From Sipunculus nudus (lineage: Eukaryota > Annelida > Sipuncula > Golfingiida > Sipunculidae), in assembly GCA_026874595.1 (NCBI GenBank), contig CM049310.1, forward strand, positions 33,851,558 through 33,915,557: a DNA stretch of 64,000 nt. The letters run 5' to 3'. Under the pieces are notes generated by a model, which did not search any database, was not told the DNA's origin, and saw nothing but the letters and a program-made list of their open reading frames with translations. Numbering within the stretch: the first letter of the stretch is position 1; every line of letters starts with the position of its first letter. Of this stretch, positions 1-12,103 are shown one piece after another. The position numbers and the translations under genes are program-made.

Positions 1-599
1 AATATTGACTGGACATTCAACCCACCTACCGGATCCCACCATGGAGGTATATGGGAGAGGCAGATCAGGACAGTGCGTAAAATACTGAATAGTCTGACAA
101 AGGAACAAGGGTTAGATGATGAAAGCTTTCATACTCTTTTGTGTGAAGTTGAGGCTATTGTCAACAGCAGGCCAATAACAAAATTATCTGACCAACATAA
201 TGACCTTGAAGCATTAACAACGAATCACCTATTACTGATGAAGACCAAACCTAATCTACCTCCAGGAGTTTTTACTAAGGATGATTTATACTGCCTGCAA
301 GCGACGTTGGAGGCAGGTGCAGTATATTAGTAACATTTTTTGGAAGCGTTGGGTGCACGAGTACTTGCCATTGTTGCAAGAAAGACAAAAATGGTGTAGT
401 ATAATGCAAAATCTCAAAGTTGGAGATATAGTCTTATTGGTTGATGCTAAAGCACCAATAAATTTCTTGGCCAATGGGACGTGTGATAGAGACAATGCCA
501 GACAGAAAAGGGTTTGTGCGTCAAGTAAAGGTTAAAACTCAAACATCAACTCTGGTGCGTCCTATTGACAAACTCTGTCTTGTGTTAGAAATGGACTAA
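1..599 (+). pseudogene. BEL/Pao retrotransposon pol, 3' end (integrase C-terminal part plus DUF5641-like tail), frameshifted
   Basis: This is the end of a BEL/Pao LTR-retrotransposon polyprotein, entering from the left edge of the window. Frame 1 from base 1 shows the integrase landmarks W-x-FNPP, SHHGGIWER and, further on, EVEAIVNSRP, whose first or second glutamate would be the last residue of the DDE triad. Near 285-300 the reading moves to frame 2, which carries [19 protein letters not shown] and LKVGDIVLL, typical of the tail domain that follows integrase in BEL/Pao elements. Near 455-470 it moves again to frame 3, starting [15 protein letters not shown] and stopping at 597-599. Two frameshifts make it a dead copy. 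The family assignment is strong. No matching LTR was identified downstream. Confidence 0.85.
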
Positions 600-1023
600 T
601 GCATTTAAGAACTTGCGCAATATGGACTTTGTTGATACTTTATTATTGTAAGGTGACTACCTGATAATAATGAGAGTGTTTTCTATGTTTTCTATGCTTT
701 ATATCCGTTGTATATTAAGATGAAGGTTGATCATGTATTGATATAATTAATATGTCAAGGTATATGTATGTACCTGAACATGTTATGCAGAAGATTTGAC
801 GTAATGAAGAGGTTGAAGATTAATTTCATAATATGTGTGCAACCATCTTGAAGTATGTCACTCTGAACTGTAGCCACAAGTTTAAAGAGTTAACATTAAC
901 TCCTTGTGAACCTATAGCGAATGTAACTTTATAAAGCGAGCTTAAACCTGATTGTATAGCTATAATTGATAATTGTGAAGTATCCTATGAAGAAATGCAG
1001 CGGCAGCGCGGTGCGGACGCGAT
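600..1023. other. Unassigned AT-rich stretch after BEL/Pao pol
   Basis: This follows directly after the pol stop codon, so it should contain the element's 3' untranslated region and perhaps its 3' LTR. I could not find a purine tract followed by a TG...CA bounded repeat, and the 5' LTR is outside the window. No gene is visible. Confidence 0.3.
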
Positions 1024-1400
1024 ACAAACACCCAATATCCGCGGAGCATGCCCGGAACATGCGCGATTCATGCGCGATACATACGCGATCTTTACGCGGA
1101 GCATGCGCTATCCATTCGTGCTTTGCGTGAATCATGCGTGGATCATACGCAGTTCTTTCGTGTTTCATCCGTGGGAATTATTCAGGAATATGGCTTTTCC
1201 GTGGATATGCGTGTTATTTGCGCAGTTTTTTTCGTATTTCATGCGTAGTTTATGCGTAATTTATGCGTCGTTGTTGCGTTATTCATCTGTCAAAATTTCA
1301 CGCATAACCCCCAACTTTTCTATTTTTTTTCCACGTATGTCCGCGTATAAATCCAGATTTTTCAATTTTATGCGTACATTATGCGCAATTTATGCGTCAA
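1024..1400. repeat. Degenerate 11-bp minisatellite, CG-phased (locus A)
   Basis: From about 1040 the sequence can be cut into successive 11-bp units, mostly of the form CG-x-x-x-x-T-C-A-T-G, for example CGCGATTCATG, CGCGATACATA, CGCGGAGCATG and CGTGAATCATG. After a small disturbance near 1170-1190 the register resumes as units such as AGTTTATGCGT and AATTTATGCGT. Weak copies persist to about 1400. Because 11 is not a multiple of three, the array opens overlapping frames (995-1411 and 1048-1248) whose proteins repeat every 11 residues. These are by-products of the repeat, not genes. Confidence 0.75.
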
Positions 1401-2236
1401 CGGCTGTGTGACATGGCCTTGAATCCAGATCATGTGCCACACCAAAATCCAACCGGGTCTTCATGGTCTTATTCCCGATTTGCCTTGACAGTTCCAAGAG
1501 ACTACATTAAGAATGCACGAGTTATATTCGGGGATGAACGGGGATGAACACATACCCTCCTGGCGAAGGCATTAAAGAACCCTCCGTTATAACCGATAAC
1601 ACAACCGAACAACAACGCAACTTCATTACCCCTTTCACAAGTATTGGTCTGGAGGGATTGAAGTTTTTTCACCAAGTAAATTAATTTATGCTGAGAAACC
1701 TTTACCCAATGGTTAAAAATAGATGAATATTTCTATACAAGAAGTAATATACGCAATTAAACTTCTGCTCCCTCCAAGTCATTAAAAGATAGAGTTTTGT
1801 GTTTAGTCACAATGATATTTCCGCCAAAGTGACGTCATTGTTATGTAAGTATCAAATGACGCTGTGCTCTTAGAATATTGTACCGGAGTTAGGTCTGTAA
1901 CTGGATCTTTTCCGGATCCATTAGACACTGAGTTGTCGTGGTCAAGAGTTAACATTCCTTCCACAAGTAATGCATTCAGACAACGTCGTGGAAGAGGGAT
2001 CCAATGATTTAACTGCAGGCAACCTCGCAAACTATGCACTTAATGACCGAAAACAAGTTTAAAGAGCCCCCACGAGTGTGTTGCACTCGCGACACGAATA
2101 TAACTTGGTGTTTAGCACTCGTGACACGAGAAGGGTCGATGGGGACGTCATATCTTCCTGACCTAATTGTATGAAAATTTTAAACCTACCAGGTCTGAAA
2201 TGTTTGCTTTGTCCTACATGGCTTGTTGTTGTTTTC
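1401..2236. other. No recognisable gene or repeat
   Basis: Mixed-composition DNA with only short frames (longest 1803-2039 on the minus strand, no recognisable motif). There is a local echo of the words 'cactcg' and 'gacacgaa' around 2070-2130, too short to call a repeat. Confidence 0.4.
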
Positions 2237-2337
2237 CAAAGCTACGGTGGCTGATTTAGGACACAGAAAAAAAAATATTTATCTCGAGATCTCAAGATGC
2301 TATCTCGAGATCTCGAAATAGAATTTCGCAAAAATAA

Positions 2338-2501
2338 TTTAGGAAGCAAAAAAAAAAAAAAAAAATTTTAGGAAGCAAAAAAAAAAAAAAAATGTTAGGA
2401 AGCAAAAAAAAAAAAATTTTAGGAAGCAAAAAAAAAAAAAATTTAGGAAGCCAAAAAAAAAATTTTAGGAAGCAAAAAAAAAAATTTAGGATGCAAAAAA
2501 A
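2338..2501. repeat. Subterminal tandem repeat TTTAGGAAGC + A-tract, left arm
   Basis: Seven head-to-tail units each contain TTTAGGAAGC (last copies AGGAAGCC and AGGATGC) followed by an A run. Unit spacing falls from about 30 to 21 bp moving inward as the A run shortens. It sits just inside the left inverted repeat of the 2243-3811 transposon and has a shorter inverted counterpart in the right arm. Confidence 0.85.
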
Positions 2502-2738
2502 TCTTTAAAAAATCTTCAACATTTTATCTACAGGCTACTTGTACACAAGGCACTTAAGCAAGTGTTAACATACAGATAAAAACATGTAACCGAGTTTTTG
2601 AAAGATCACTAGTTGATATTTGTTAGAGCATGTGAAGCAATGCAGTGTTTGTCATTTACAGAACTCTGCTCTCTCTGAATTGAAGCCAGATGTTTCTGCT
2701 AGACGTCTTTCTATTACGATCAGTGGCAATTTTTCCCG

Positions 2739-2757
2739 CCCCCCCCCCCCCCCCCCC
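2739..2757. repeat. Poly-C tract
   Basis: Uninterrupted run of about 19 C inside the inverted-repeat transposon. A second run of about 12 C lies at 3127-3138. Confidence 0.95.
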
Positions 2758-3707
2758 ACACACCCATGTTATAAAAACAGGTGGATATAGACAAAGACAC
2801 CGTCTTTACCCATGGGATTGGCTCATTTTTATGAAAGGTTTAATAGATTATGTTTACCTAGATTATGTTTATGATTACCTTCACTTCTTTAATATGTATA
2901 TGCAGAGTAAGCCTGTATTACAAAGATTCTATAAATGAGGCAGGTGAATAGCGACTTTAAGACCAAAGCAGAGCATTTTGCTGAAGAAAAATCATGATGA
3001 GAGATGATCGAAATATTTAAACCGTATATTTATGAATATAAAACATTTATGAAGATAGGTTGAATAAAGGTAATCTGAGCTATAGTTATAGCTATATAGT
3101 GGATCAAGACTTTAGTGGCTGAAGCACCCCCCCCCCCCATCCCCAGCGTACCTACCTGAAAACACAGTAATCATTTTTAGCATATTTTAATTTATGATGG
3201 TCTAACACATGTTCCATAAAACAACACACCATTTCAATAAAAAAAAGCTGAAAGAAATTGTGCAAAAAGCGTGTTTCTATAAGAAGCTCTTATTTGTTTG
3301 TATTCTTAAAATAATAAGGTACCTACAATGCATGCATGCAGACCTAAACATTTCTATTTGAGTAATTTAACAGCCATGGCTCTGAATCCGCCGTTCACGT
3401 AAAATGATTCAGTTTCTTTAGGCTTTGACATCTTCCTTACGGATATGAATAATTAAATATTGAACTTATATTTAACTTTTCTTCAACTCGCCTTATCTTA
3501 GGGGATATACAAACTTGATTGATCTTAAATTAACTATATTGTATTACCGTTCTGTTAAACACAGTATACATGCTCTTTGTTTTATAATTGCAATAGTTAG
3601 CACTCTTAACGTATACTGTTCCTATAAAGTTGCTTTGCTTTATGTTAATTCAGCTTCGAATGGTTCGTACAAATGTGACATTTTATCTGGAGATCTCGAA
3701 AGATAAG

Positions 3708-3792
3708 TTTTTTTTTTTTGCTTCCTAAATTTTTTTTTTTTGCTTCGTAAAATATTTTTTTTTGCTTTCTCGAGATAATTTTTTTTTCTGTT
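3708..3792. repeat. Subterminal tandem repeat, right arm (inverted)
   Basis: T runs separated by GCTTCCTAAA, GCTTCGTAAA and GCTTTCTCGAG form two to three units. They are the reverse complement of the left-arm array of the same transposon. Confidence 0.8.
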
Positions 3793-3817
3793 TCCTAAAT
3801 CAGCCACCGTACAAAGC

Positions 3818-4352
3818 ATATACTAACCCAGTTTAAAAATGACGAAATAGCCGTTCTAAATGGCAAAGTTTATGGTAAATGCCGAAAAACCTGTCTTGAA
3901 TACGGTTCCGTTTTTAGCATACAAGTCACAAGAAATATGTCAGATAAAAGGTTTTCTAGCAGAGTTAAAAAAATAAGAGACCTTTGAAAGGTATGTTTAA
4001 TTCTCACTACAACTAGAGAATGATCACACAAACAGTAAAATATGGTTTCAATTGATATCACGTCACAAGGTACTTGAGTGTGCACTTCCTTGAATCCCTT
4101 GAAAACTCCCTTGAAATCTCAATCATCATACACGTGAACGGAGGACCCATGCCCCTTTGTTGCTGCCATGCATGTTTTGGAGCCAGCATGTGCTTCCATG
4201 CCTTATGAACAAAATAATAAGACGTCTGTTAATTTATGTAAATTCACAAGTACTGCGTTATATGCATATTTAATTTAGCTTCCATATGGTCATGTACTAT
4301 TTAATGTATCTATCACAGTAAATTATTCGACTAAACGGTTCTCAATAATTTT
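3818..4352. other. No recognisable gene or repeat
   Basis: Flank of the 2.2-3.8 kb transposon. A 71-codon minus frame at 3870-4085 has no recognisable motif. Confidence 0.4.
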
Positions 4353-4457
4353 GTGTTTTCCTTTCATTATGTGTGACCCTTGTTGAGGGTTGCGCTGTAG
4401 ATGATTTTGCTTATGTAGCGTGCATGAACGAGTCGGTGCCCGTCTCAGTCATGGTAC
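4353..4457 (+). repeat. Dispersed repeat of unknown family, copy A
   Basis: About 105 bp that align without large gaps, at roughly three-quarters identity by eye, to 19375-19482. Shared words include TTTTCCTTTCATT, AGGGTTGC, GATGATTT and GTACAT. Both copies face the same way. No ends, target duplications or coding capacity were identified. Confidence 0.6.
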
Positions 4458-6837
4458 ATTACAAGTAGTCAGGTCATTACACGCCGGATAAAAGCACCAA
4501 CTTTGGTATGAAGTATCGTCAGGTCGATCCTGATCATTCTGGAGAGGATGCCCACCCGAAGTCAGTTTTTGGTTCTTTCAGCGGCCCGAGTCCAGAAATA
4601 TCAGGATTTTACGTAAAATTTCATAAGTTTACAACAATTAACGGAATGTTGTAAACTCATTTGAAATTAATCAATATACATAATAAGAACACCATTATGA
4701 AATATCATGAACAGTTATCGTAGAAATAGTGACGAAAATCATGTTAAAGTATATTTGTAGGTCGCAAGAGGTCAAAAAGTCACGTAATCCATTGATTTGA
4801 AACTGTGTGTGTTTAAATGCCCTCATGTTCAGAAGTGAAAATATTTTAGAAGTTAAGAAATATATCATTTCCATAAAAAAATTAAAATTGCATAATGGTT
4901 AGGATTATAAAAAATAAACACCTATACAGTCGAGCCCACTTTGTGTCATATCGGTTAATAGAAAATCCCGTTTATTGTCACATAAATCTGAAATCCCAAG
5001 CCATTTCCTATATAAACAATGGTAAATCTGACCGTTTAATATCATGGAATATTGTCATAATCCCATTTATTGTCATGCTTTGAACCCTTGGCAGTGATAC
5101 CAGATCGCAGTTAATATCACATCAAACGCCGACACGGCGATCAACGAGGCGGTCAGGCTAATCAAACGTTCACATTTCCTACTTGTGTGCGGCAAGCAAG
5201 TGTAGTGATGCATGCGGGTCTCTCTCCGTCATTTAGTTATAATTAAAGTCTTAAGTTACCATGGGAATCCAGATCATTGCGTTTCTTCGTATGTTAACAA
5301 GGGCGATGTTTGCGATCACATGTCATACATAATGAACTCGTGGCATTTGCAAGGCTGTTGTTTGTACCTCGGTGATATTTCGCCGAGATGATATGAAGCA
5401 CGAGCTGTATGCTTACGACTGGAAATCCCCTTTAACCGCCACGAAAAGCTGGAAAAATTATCCGGTCCAAAACCTCAATCTGGGCGAAACTTCAGAATGC
5501 AGACAATGGCCTGACGATACCCGCTTTCATAAAGACGATCATAGAAGTTTGAGTCATTAATAAGATATCGGGAAAATAAGGCGCAATAGTCGGAGAGAAT
5601 TATCTAGTAAAATAATTTGCCTGAGCATAACGTTATAACTGTGCCGCATATATGTATAACAAAAATATATAGGGAATATACTAGTATATATACACTTTTC
5701 CGGTGAAACCATCCCTTTAGGAAGCAATATCTGAAATCGTATTGACGAAGATCCGAATGATTGAAACAATTTTTCGAATTGTCCACACCTTTGATCATTA
5801 ATTATCAGGGCACAAATATATATCGATTACAAAATATTGTAAATGTGATAATGAAAATTTGTAATGAAGCAATATATGTTTACACTTATCCGAAATATAT
5901 CTATCTGGAGGGAAAAAGGCTACAAGCAAATCTATACTTTACAAGCCAATGGGCGGTTCTTGAACATCCGATATGTTTGTAATAATAACATTTCTAAGAA
6001 ATTAATAAATTGCAGTACAATTATCGATGGTAGCAATTCAGATCAATTTTCAATTCGACGGAGTTTCTAGTGGGTAGAAGTCATCTGTTGTTGTATTTTT
6101 ATGGATTGAGAGTGGATAATGGTTTGAACATATATTACATAAATACTTGCATCGTAAATTATTTTATATAACTACCTAATTCCTAATTTATTATGATATT
6201 ATTTTACTTATTACAACTTCAACTTACCAGGAAATCAAAGAATTCGGTATTTATTTACATTTTATTTACATAAAAAAGCTAGTTCATACTAAATGTTTTT
6301 TTGCACTGAAGAAAATGTCGGACTACATTTACAATATTTTTTATACATGTTATTATTTATGTAGGTAAAATGAATATGCTAATGTGTAAAACGGGTATGA
6401 GACCGCCATGCTGGCCTGAGTCTAAAGTTTTGTAGGTAAATTTTAATATTTTCAAATGTCCATACAGTCAGCTAACTTAACGGATTTAATGTTACATGTC
6501 AAATAAAAACACCAAATTTTGTAAGAAGTATCTTCAGGTCAGTCCGTCAGGTGCCCATTCAGCAGGCTGTGTCAAAAATAGCAGGATAACAAAAAGTGTC
6601 TGACCTTTACAACAATGAAGGGAACGCGGTAAAGTCAGTTGAATCTACATTTCAGTTTCATTAAATCAATAAACTTATTATGAACACCTAAAAATCTCAT
6701 ATCTGTTCAGCAAATATGACCAAAAACAGTTTAAAGGTTAAATGTAAGAAGCTTCAGGTCAGAAGGTTAGAGCATCCATTCTTCCCTTTAATTGGCCTCA
6801 CGTTTAAATGTTCAAATACTGGAGCTCAGCTTTTAAG

Positions 6838-6839
<2 letters not shown>
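4458..6839. other. AT-rich stretch with a weak internal duplication
   Basis: Parts of 4490-4760 resemble 6490-6760: 'aaaagcaccaa..ttt', 'agaagtat.ttcaggtc', 'tttacaacaa' and 'ttatgaacacc' occur in the same order. This suggests two old copies of a dispersed repeat. No coding region is convincing; frames at 5372-5560 and 5761-6070 carry no motif I recognise. Confidence 0.3.

Positions 6840-6898
<59 letters not shown>
6840..6898. repeat. (TA)n microsatellite
   Basis: About 29 perfect TA dinucleotides. Frames running through it encode alternating Tyr-Ile and are spurious. Confidence 0.98.
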
Positions 6899-6900
<2 letters not shown>

Positions 6901-7942
6901 GAGAGTGTTTGGAGATACAGAAAAACACATATATTGGATTTGGAGTATAATTGGTCGATTTTGTTATTAAGCTACAAGCTTTCATTTATTTATAGACATT
7001 TTGTTGACATTTTTCATTTCATAAAGATATTTGTAACCTAATACGGGAAACAGATTAGCCTGTGAAATTAATTAAACCGCAGGCAAGCATTTAATATAAA
7101 AAAATGAATCATATACCTGTTGTATTTATTTTGAAATTCCCAAAATAAAAAAGAAAACAGGTCTGATGTTAAAGGGTAATGGGATGCAGGAATAAGAACG
7201 GAATAAGAAATGTTGACTAATATTCTACAGACATGGTCTCTAGATGATATAATGAATAACTAAGGAACACCATATTTATTAAGCCACTGTAGAAAACCAA
7301 TATATAAACATAACAGTTTGCTACATAACAAAAATTATCTGCAAATATATCTTGGAAATTTAGAACGCATATTTTACGGCTCATAAAGAACATGACAGGT
7401 TAATTGTAGACTGCTAACGTCTATATATTTTGCTATGGCATTCAAGCGTATAACATGACAATAAACGAAGTCTCGATCCCAAATTAAAGTCACCTATAAA
7501 TGACCACAAAGACGGTTATCAATAATTCCTAATGAACAATACTCTCCAACTCTGACAAAAGATATAAGGAATTATTACACAAGCAAACAATGTTAAGAAA
7601 TGTTCTTCTTCACCAAAAGACTTTTTGTCACATTTTTATCATGTTTGATACACGCCATTTTGAGATTTGTCATGAATACGTGACATTTGGTGTTATGTTG
7701 GCTCCTTGTGCACATTATAAAATAATTCTAATAAAAATTCATTGTGCTGGCCCAAAAGTTTACATTTTGAATCTGCAATGATTTACAGAGGTCAGTTGCA
7801 AAGAATAACAAGAACAAATGAACATATGAACGTTAGGTTGATCTTGATCGGAAATATGGTTTATCGGTCATATCTAGTTCAAGCACAAGCAGCCGCTAAG
7901 GCAACAACCCGCTATTATAAACATTTAATACTTTCCCAAAAA
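6899..7942. other. No recognisable gene or repeat
   Basis: AT-rich DNA between a TA microsatellite and a SINE. Only short frames without motifs. Confidence 0.4.
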
Positions 7943-8367
7943 CTGAATTATAAACTCTTCTTTTTTAATATTTTTTGTTGTTGGAGGTAACAGCCTCCAT
8001 TTTTTTTAATGCTAGCTTAACTAGTTATACGTACATCTGCAGATTTCCATTCCGGTTTCGGACTACGTGACAGGGCAGTAATCACACGCTTCCTCTCATT
8101 TGGTATCCTGGCGTTAACCAGGCCCGGTGACTACTGTACCTGCGGGCCCTGGGTTGGTAATCATACCACCAAGGCGCACTCATTTGTGAGTGAGACACGA
8201 CCGTTGGGCACGACCTTCCCATTAAACCTGCAGAGCGCTCACCCTGGGTCTGGGGCCGACCGTGAAAAACCTCACCGCCTCGGCTGAGGTTCGAACTCAC
8301 GATCTCCCGGCTTTGAGTCCTGCGCTCCACCCCTGAGCCACAGAAGCCGGTTCTGAATTACAAACTC
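7943..8367 (-). mobile_element. tRNA-derived SINE with 15-bp target-site duplication
   Basis: On the minus strand the element starts near 8352 with a tRNA-like head. An A-box-like TGGCTCAGGGGTGG follows at about 10 bases in, and a B-box GAGTTCGAACCTC lies about 50 bases further on. A 250-base body follows, then a 3' part containing CCGAAACCGGAATGGAAATC, a perfect hairpin (GGAGG...CCTCC, 7983-7998 on the plus strand) and an A-rich tail. It is flanked by CTGAATTATAAACTC (7943-7957) and CTGAATTACAAACTC (8353-8367), a 15-bp target duplication with one mismatch, as expected for LINE-driven retroposition. Related copies lie at 13.7, 24.2 and 62.5 kb. The 82-codon minus frame inside it is not a gene. 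Confidence 0.88.
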
Positions 8368-10217
8368 AACAATAGTAAACAAGAAAAATATTTCCACATT
8401 TTGTTTTTATACTCTCAATATCTTGGTATAATGTTTGCATGTGGCTTTCCGAGTCCTAAATTTGAGAAAAGGTATGGTCACGTGACCATTCTACATTTTG
8501 TGGGCTACAGGTGTATAATATAACAATGTAAATGGTAATGATAGAAAGAACACTTCTTTAGCTTTCTTTTGGTTTACAATTTACTACATTTCTTTAAACC
8601 GTAGTGGTTCTAAGGTGATTTTTTCCTTCCCTATACTCCTCTTCAATATCATGCGAAAAGAGGGTCCTGTGAAACGCAAGGCGCTGATGGTTATCAGGCT
8701 CTGAAACTTATCTCATAGGTACTCCATGAAGGCACCCCCTCTGGAATCATCCGTCTTGGTGTACTCTATCAATATACAATTTTATTGCTTTTATCCGGTC
8801 TGTAACGATACGGCCAAAATCTAACGCTTAGCCACCTGATTAAAGATACTGAGGAACCTCAGGGCCATGGACAGTCTCATACCTACAGAGGTTGGAGTCG
8901 TCTTTTGCAAAGGTCTACACTTCCAGGACCCCCGAGGCCGCAAGCGAGGCGATGGAGTTCCGTGTATCTTCTCAGGTTAAATATCCACTGGGGACTGTGA
9001 TATTAGATTATAATGTCACCATCAGGTACATAGCACAGTGACTTGAATAACATCGCTTTACTCTGTGTGCGGCAGTATACCGTAATCGTTATCAGACTTG
9101 TTTATGAAAATGTTAACAAGGAATTTCATTTCATATTAAAATAAAAGAGAAAAATAAATTTTTTCAACACCTGGTACACCGTCCAGAACTGGATGCCGAC
9201 GGCCCCACAAAACGGGCGTGCTGGGTGGTGGTGGCAGGTTGTTTGAACTATTTTACCCTAAACAACATTCTAAATTACTGACCTTTATGAACTTGTAATG
9301 TACCAAAGGCCAATCTGCAGGCAGACCAATCAGATTGCTAGTTGGACATCTTCACGCCGTCCCTGTCTGATCAAATCAGTGACATTTCAACTGGCGATGG
9401 TATCGTTATAAACTCAATCTGGCGACAGTAATTATAGAGGCCAGTGTCTGGTAACAGGGACAGGCAGATATACGGTGAAATTCCTTAGCAGACAGTTTTA
9501 ATTCAACTTTGGATGTGTGCCTTTTATGGCTGTTAGGTGTTGTTGGTGGTGGTATGGGGTGGCGGTGAGTTCAGCCCCATGATTGCCGCAAAACCTGATA
9601 GTTTAACCAATATAAGCGTTAACCAAATAATCTTCACAAAATTCCTAAACTTATATTTTTATTCTTAAGAATATAATAGACGAACACATTAAAACTTTTA
9701 CATCTGTTACTTCAATAACAATAAAATGTCAATTTTTCTTTACCCACGCAAAAGAGTCTTTTAAATCCTTTATATTCATTTTACGAGTTACCGTATTAAT
9801 TAAATTTTGATTGCTTAATGTCGATCGGACACTATTAAAATCGCCATATACTAAAAACTCAATAAGGCTGGGACAATCCTTAAACTAGAAAGCAACAACT
9901 AAGATCACCCTACGGTATTGGAACCGCAGGTATACACATGCTGAATAAAGCTTCTCTAAACTTGAACCGACATCTTCTGGTGCACAGGATTATTTTTATT
10001 AGAAGAAGCGGTACATGGTGTTGTAAGAATGCAACTTTTCCCTAACAGTACATTGAGTCAGTGCTGGATAGATCCCCTTTACATTTTCACGTTCTACTTA
10101 TAATACCTTTTTAACGACGGTGGGCTTTATGAAAGCTCGCTTTCACCTACCTTTTGAAAAAGAATTTATGTTATTATATAAAATATTTTATGGTATATAT
10201 ATAAGACTTTTATAAAC
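8368..10217. other. No recognisable gene or repeat
   Basis: Slightly higher GC around 8600-9000 and 9180-9260, but no long frame, RNA fold or repeat boundary could be supported. Confidence 0.35.
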
Positions 10218-10278
10218 ATATATATATATGTATATATATGTATATATATTTAAATATATATATATGTATGTATGTATC
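10218..10278. repeat. Imperfect TA/TATG microsatellite
   Basis: Runs of TA interrupted by TATG and TTTAAA, ending in GTATGTATGTAT. Confidence 0.9.
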
Positions 10279-12064
10279 TTCATTAAAAGACTTTTTCCAT
10301 TCCTTTAAACAGGAGTAACACAAGATCATGATGCCAGCCTACACTGAAAGCAGATGTGCCTATCATGTCAGAGTACATATATAGGTATTACCACGCCGCC
10401 TGGCGGAGAGATTCAAATTTCCCTCATACCGTATTATACATGATATTCTGCGTTCCCGCTTAATCGACCTTTATTACATTAAGACAATTTATCGTAGCCT
10501 TGTATCCGTTGCGAGCAAAACGGATACCAGAACACCGAAGAGTGCATGGAGCCAATGTTGTTACACTTCATTTTGAGTGACAGTTCATCGCACTGGCAAT
10601 CGCTTGAATAGGCAACAAGCTCATTAAGAATGGCACGACAGGTGGCTTGCACAGATCCTTGTGCACGCGGGAAGCAAAATAAGAACTATTATTATTTAAT
10701 AAGAGTAGTTTGAATAGCGTATTGGTAACTCCTATTTTGTTCTGCATTCGGCGGCGTTACGCTCAGTAATTTAAAAGCATGATAAGCCCGATAATAACGT
10801 AGGCTATAATAACGTGTATATTAAATGCTAAATCAGGGTACCATTTCCTTATTTCACAAACACCACTCTTAAAAGAAATAATATCCGAAATAAATACCAA
10901 AAAATGCATGAGAAAAAGTTAATCGAATTCCTCAGCGAATACAGAACTGACAGTACTGAACATCCGTCGTATTCCCGGCACGTTACTGTTATATGAATTT
11001 CGATTTTAGAAACCTACCCAGGCTTATCATGAAAAATCGTTTTTTTTTTGGAAGACGGGTGAACTCCCAAGTCAGAACAAAGCAATCAGAGTTTACAGGC
11101 CTCGAAAATTGATAGAGACGGAACGCTAATATCTTTCTATAAATAGCAACAAAAATAGAAACAAGTTTTTTTCATTTTTGTCTCAGTTGGGAATCAGTCA
11201 CCCTATCTCAGCAGGATTTCTTCCGTAGAACCACAAAAGATCTGTCATCTCTGTTCATTCTGTGATCGTAAACATCACGTTGCCGTCTTCTGAGAACGTC
11301 CCCTGGAACCATTGTCAAGCGTCGATACAACTGTAAATGAGTCCCATATCGGTGACTTTAAAAAGCTAGACCAGACTGTGTTGTTCTCAAGGTCGTTCTA
11401 TCTGTATGGCGGACTAAAATTTATTGTCACATAATATATCGCATGGGAGTGAAATACAAAAGGTTTGAAAATGATAGATGGTCGGTCACAGACACTGGCT
11501 ATTGTATTACTAAAAATAACATCAATCAAGGTCGACTGAATAAGCACTTTTTATTTCTGTCTTTTATGATCCCCGTGCCTATGATCCGATGTGGCAACAC
11601 ATAAATACAGGAAGTGCCTGTATAAAGCCTACGAACATGTTAGCAGGCAAGTATGACTCAAGCTGGAGAGAAATGTACTTTACAAAAGAAGATTATAGTT
11701 TAATCTGTGACTTAGATAAAAGTCGGCAGAAATGATTAAAACTGTGAACGAAATAAAACGTAATTATAATGTGAATATAATATGGACATTAATTATGACT
11801 GATCAATTCATGTTGTTACAGTATTTATTTAATATCATGGTTATTGGAATAATAATAAAACTCTTAACAAAAATTTTATTGCGTTGTAGTGAATGCACAA
11901 TCGTATCCACTGTTGAATATTAATAACGTAAAAAAATAATCGATGACTTTATTCCCGAAATACCCTAAACATTTAATGAGATTTCGTTCAAGATTGGATT
12001 TTATTGTAAACAAACACACAAAAACACACGAGTAGGGATGAACGCATACCCTCCATGCAGACAC
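10279..12064. other. No recognisable gene or repeat
   Basis: AT-rich DNA. Frames at 11732-11923 and 11876-12064 are short and lack motifs. Confidence 0.4.
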
Positions 12065-12103
12065 ATTATTAATAAATAATAATAACAGTAATAATAATAA
12101 TGA

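Larger units (their letters stand above)
2237..3817. mobile_element. Non-autonomous DNA transposon, 1.57 kb, with terminal inverted repeats and 6-bp target duplication
   Basis: The element proper is 2243-3811. Its left end reads TACGGTGGCTGATTTAGG and its right end is the inverted complement (CCTAAATCAGCCACCGTA at 3794-3811). The inverted similarity continues inward through CACAGAAAAAAAA, a TCTCGAG word and A-rich repeats. The six bases CAAAGC lie immediately outside both ends (2237-2242 and 3812-3817), which is a target-site duplication. The interior has no transposase-like frame; the longest frames are under 85 codons and unrecognised. Six-base duplications occur in only some DNA-transposon groups (for example Polinton/Maverick and IS3EU), but the ends do not let me choose a superfamily. 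Boundaries are well supported; the class is not. Confidence 0.8.

Noticed and set aside
995-1411. 138-codon ORF as a protein gene
   Set aside because: It lies in an 11-bp repeat; the protein is an 11-residue periodic by-product, and an overlapping frame shows the same.
6716-7041. ORFs with long Ile-Tyr runs, here and at other TA tracts
   Set aside because: Translation of TA microsatellites.
8082-8330. 82-codon minus ORF
   Set aside because: It lies wholly inside a tRNA-derived SINE with target duplications.
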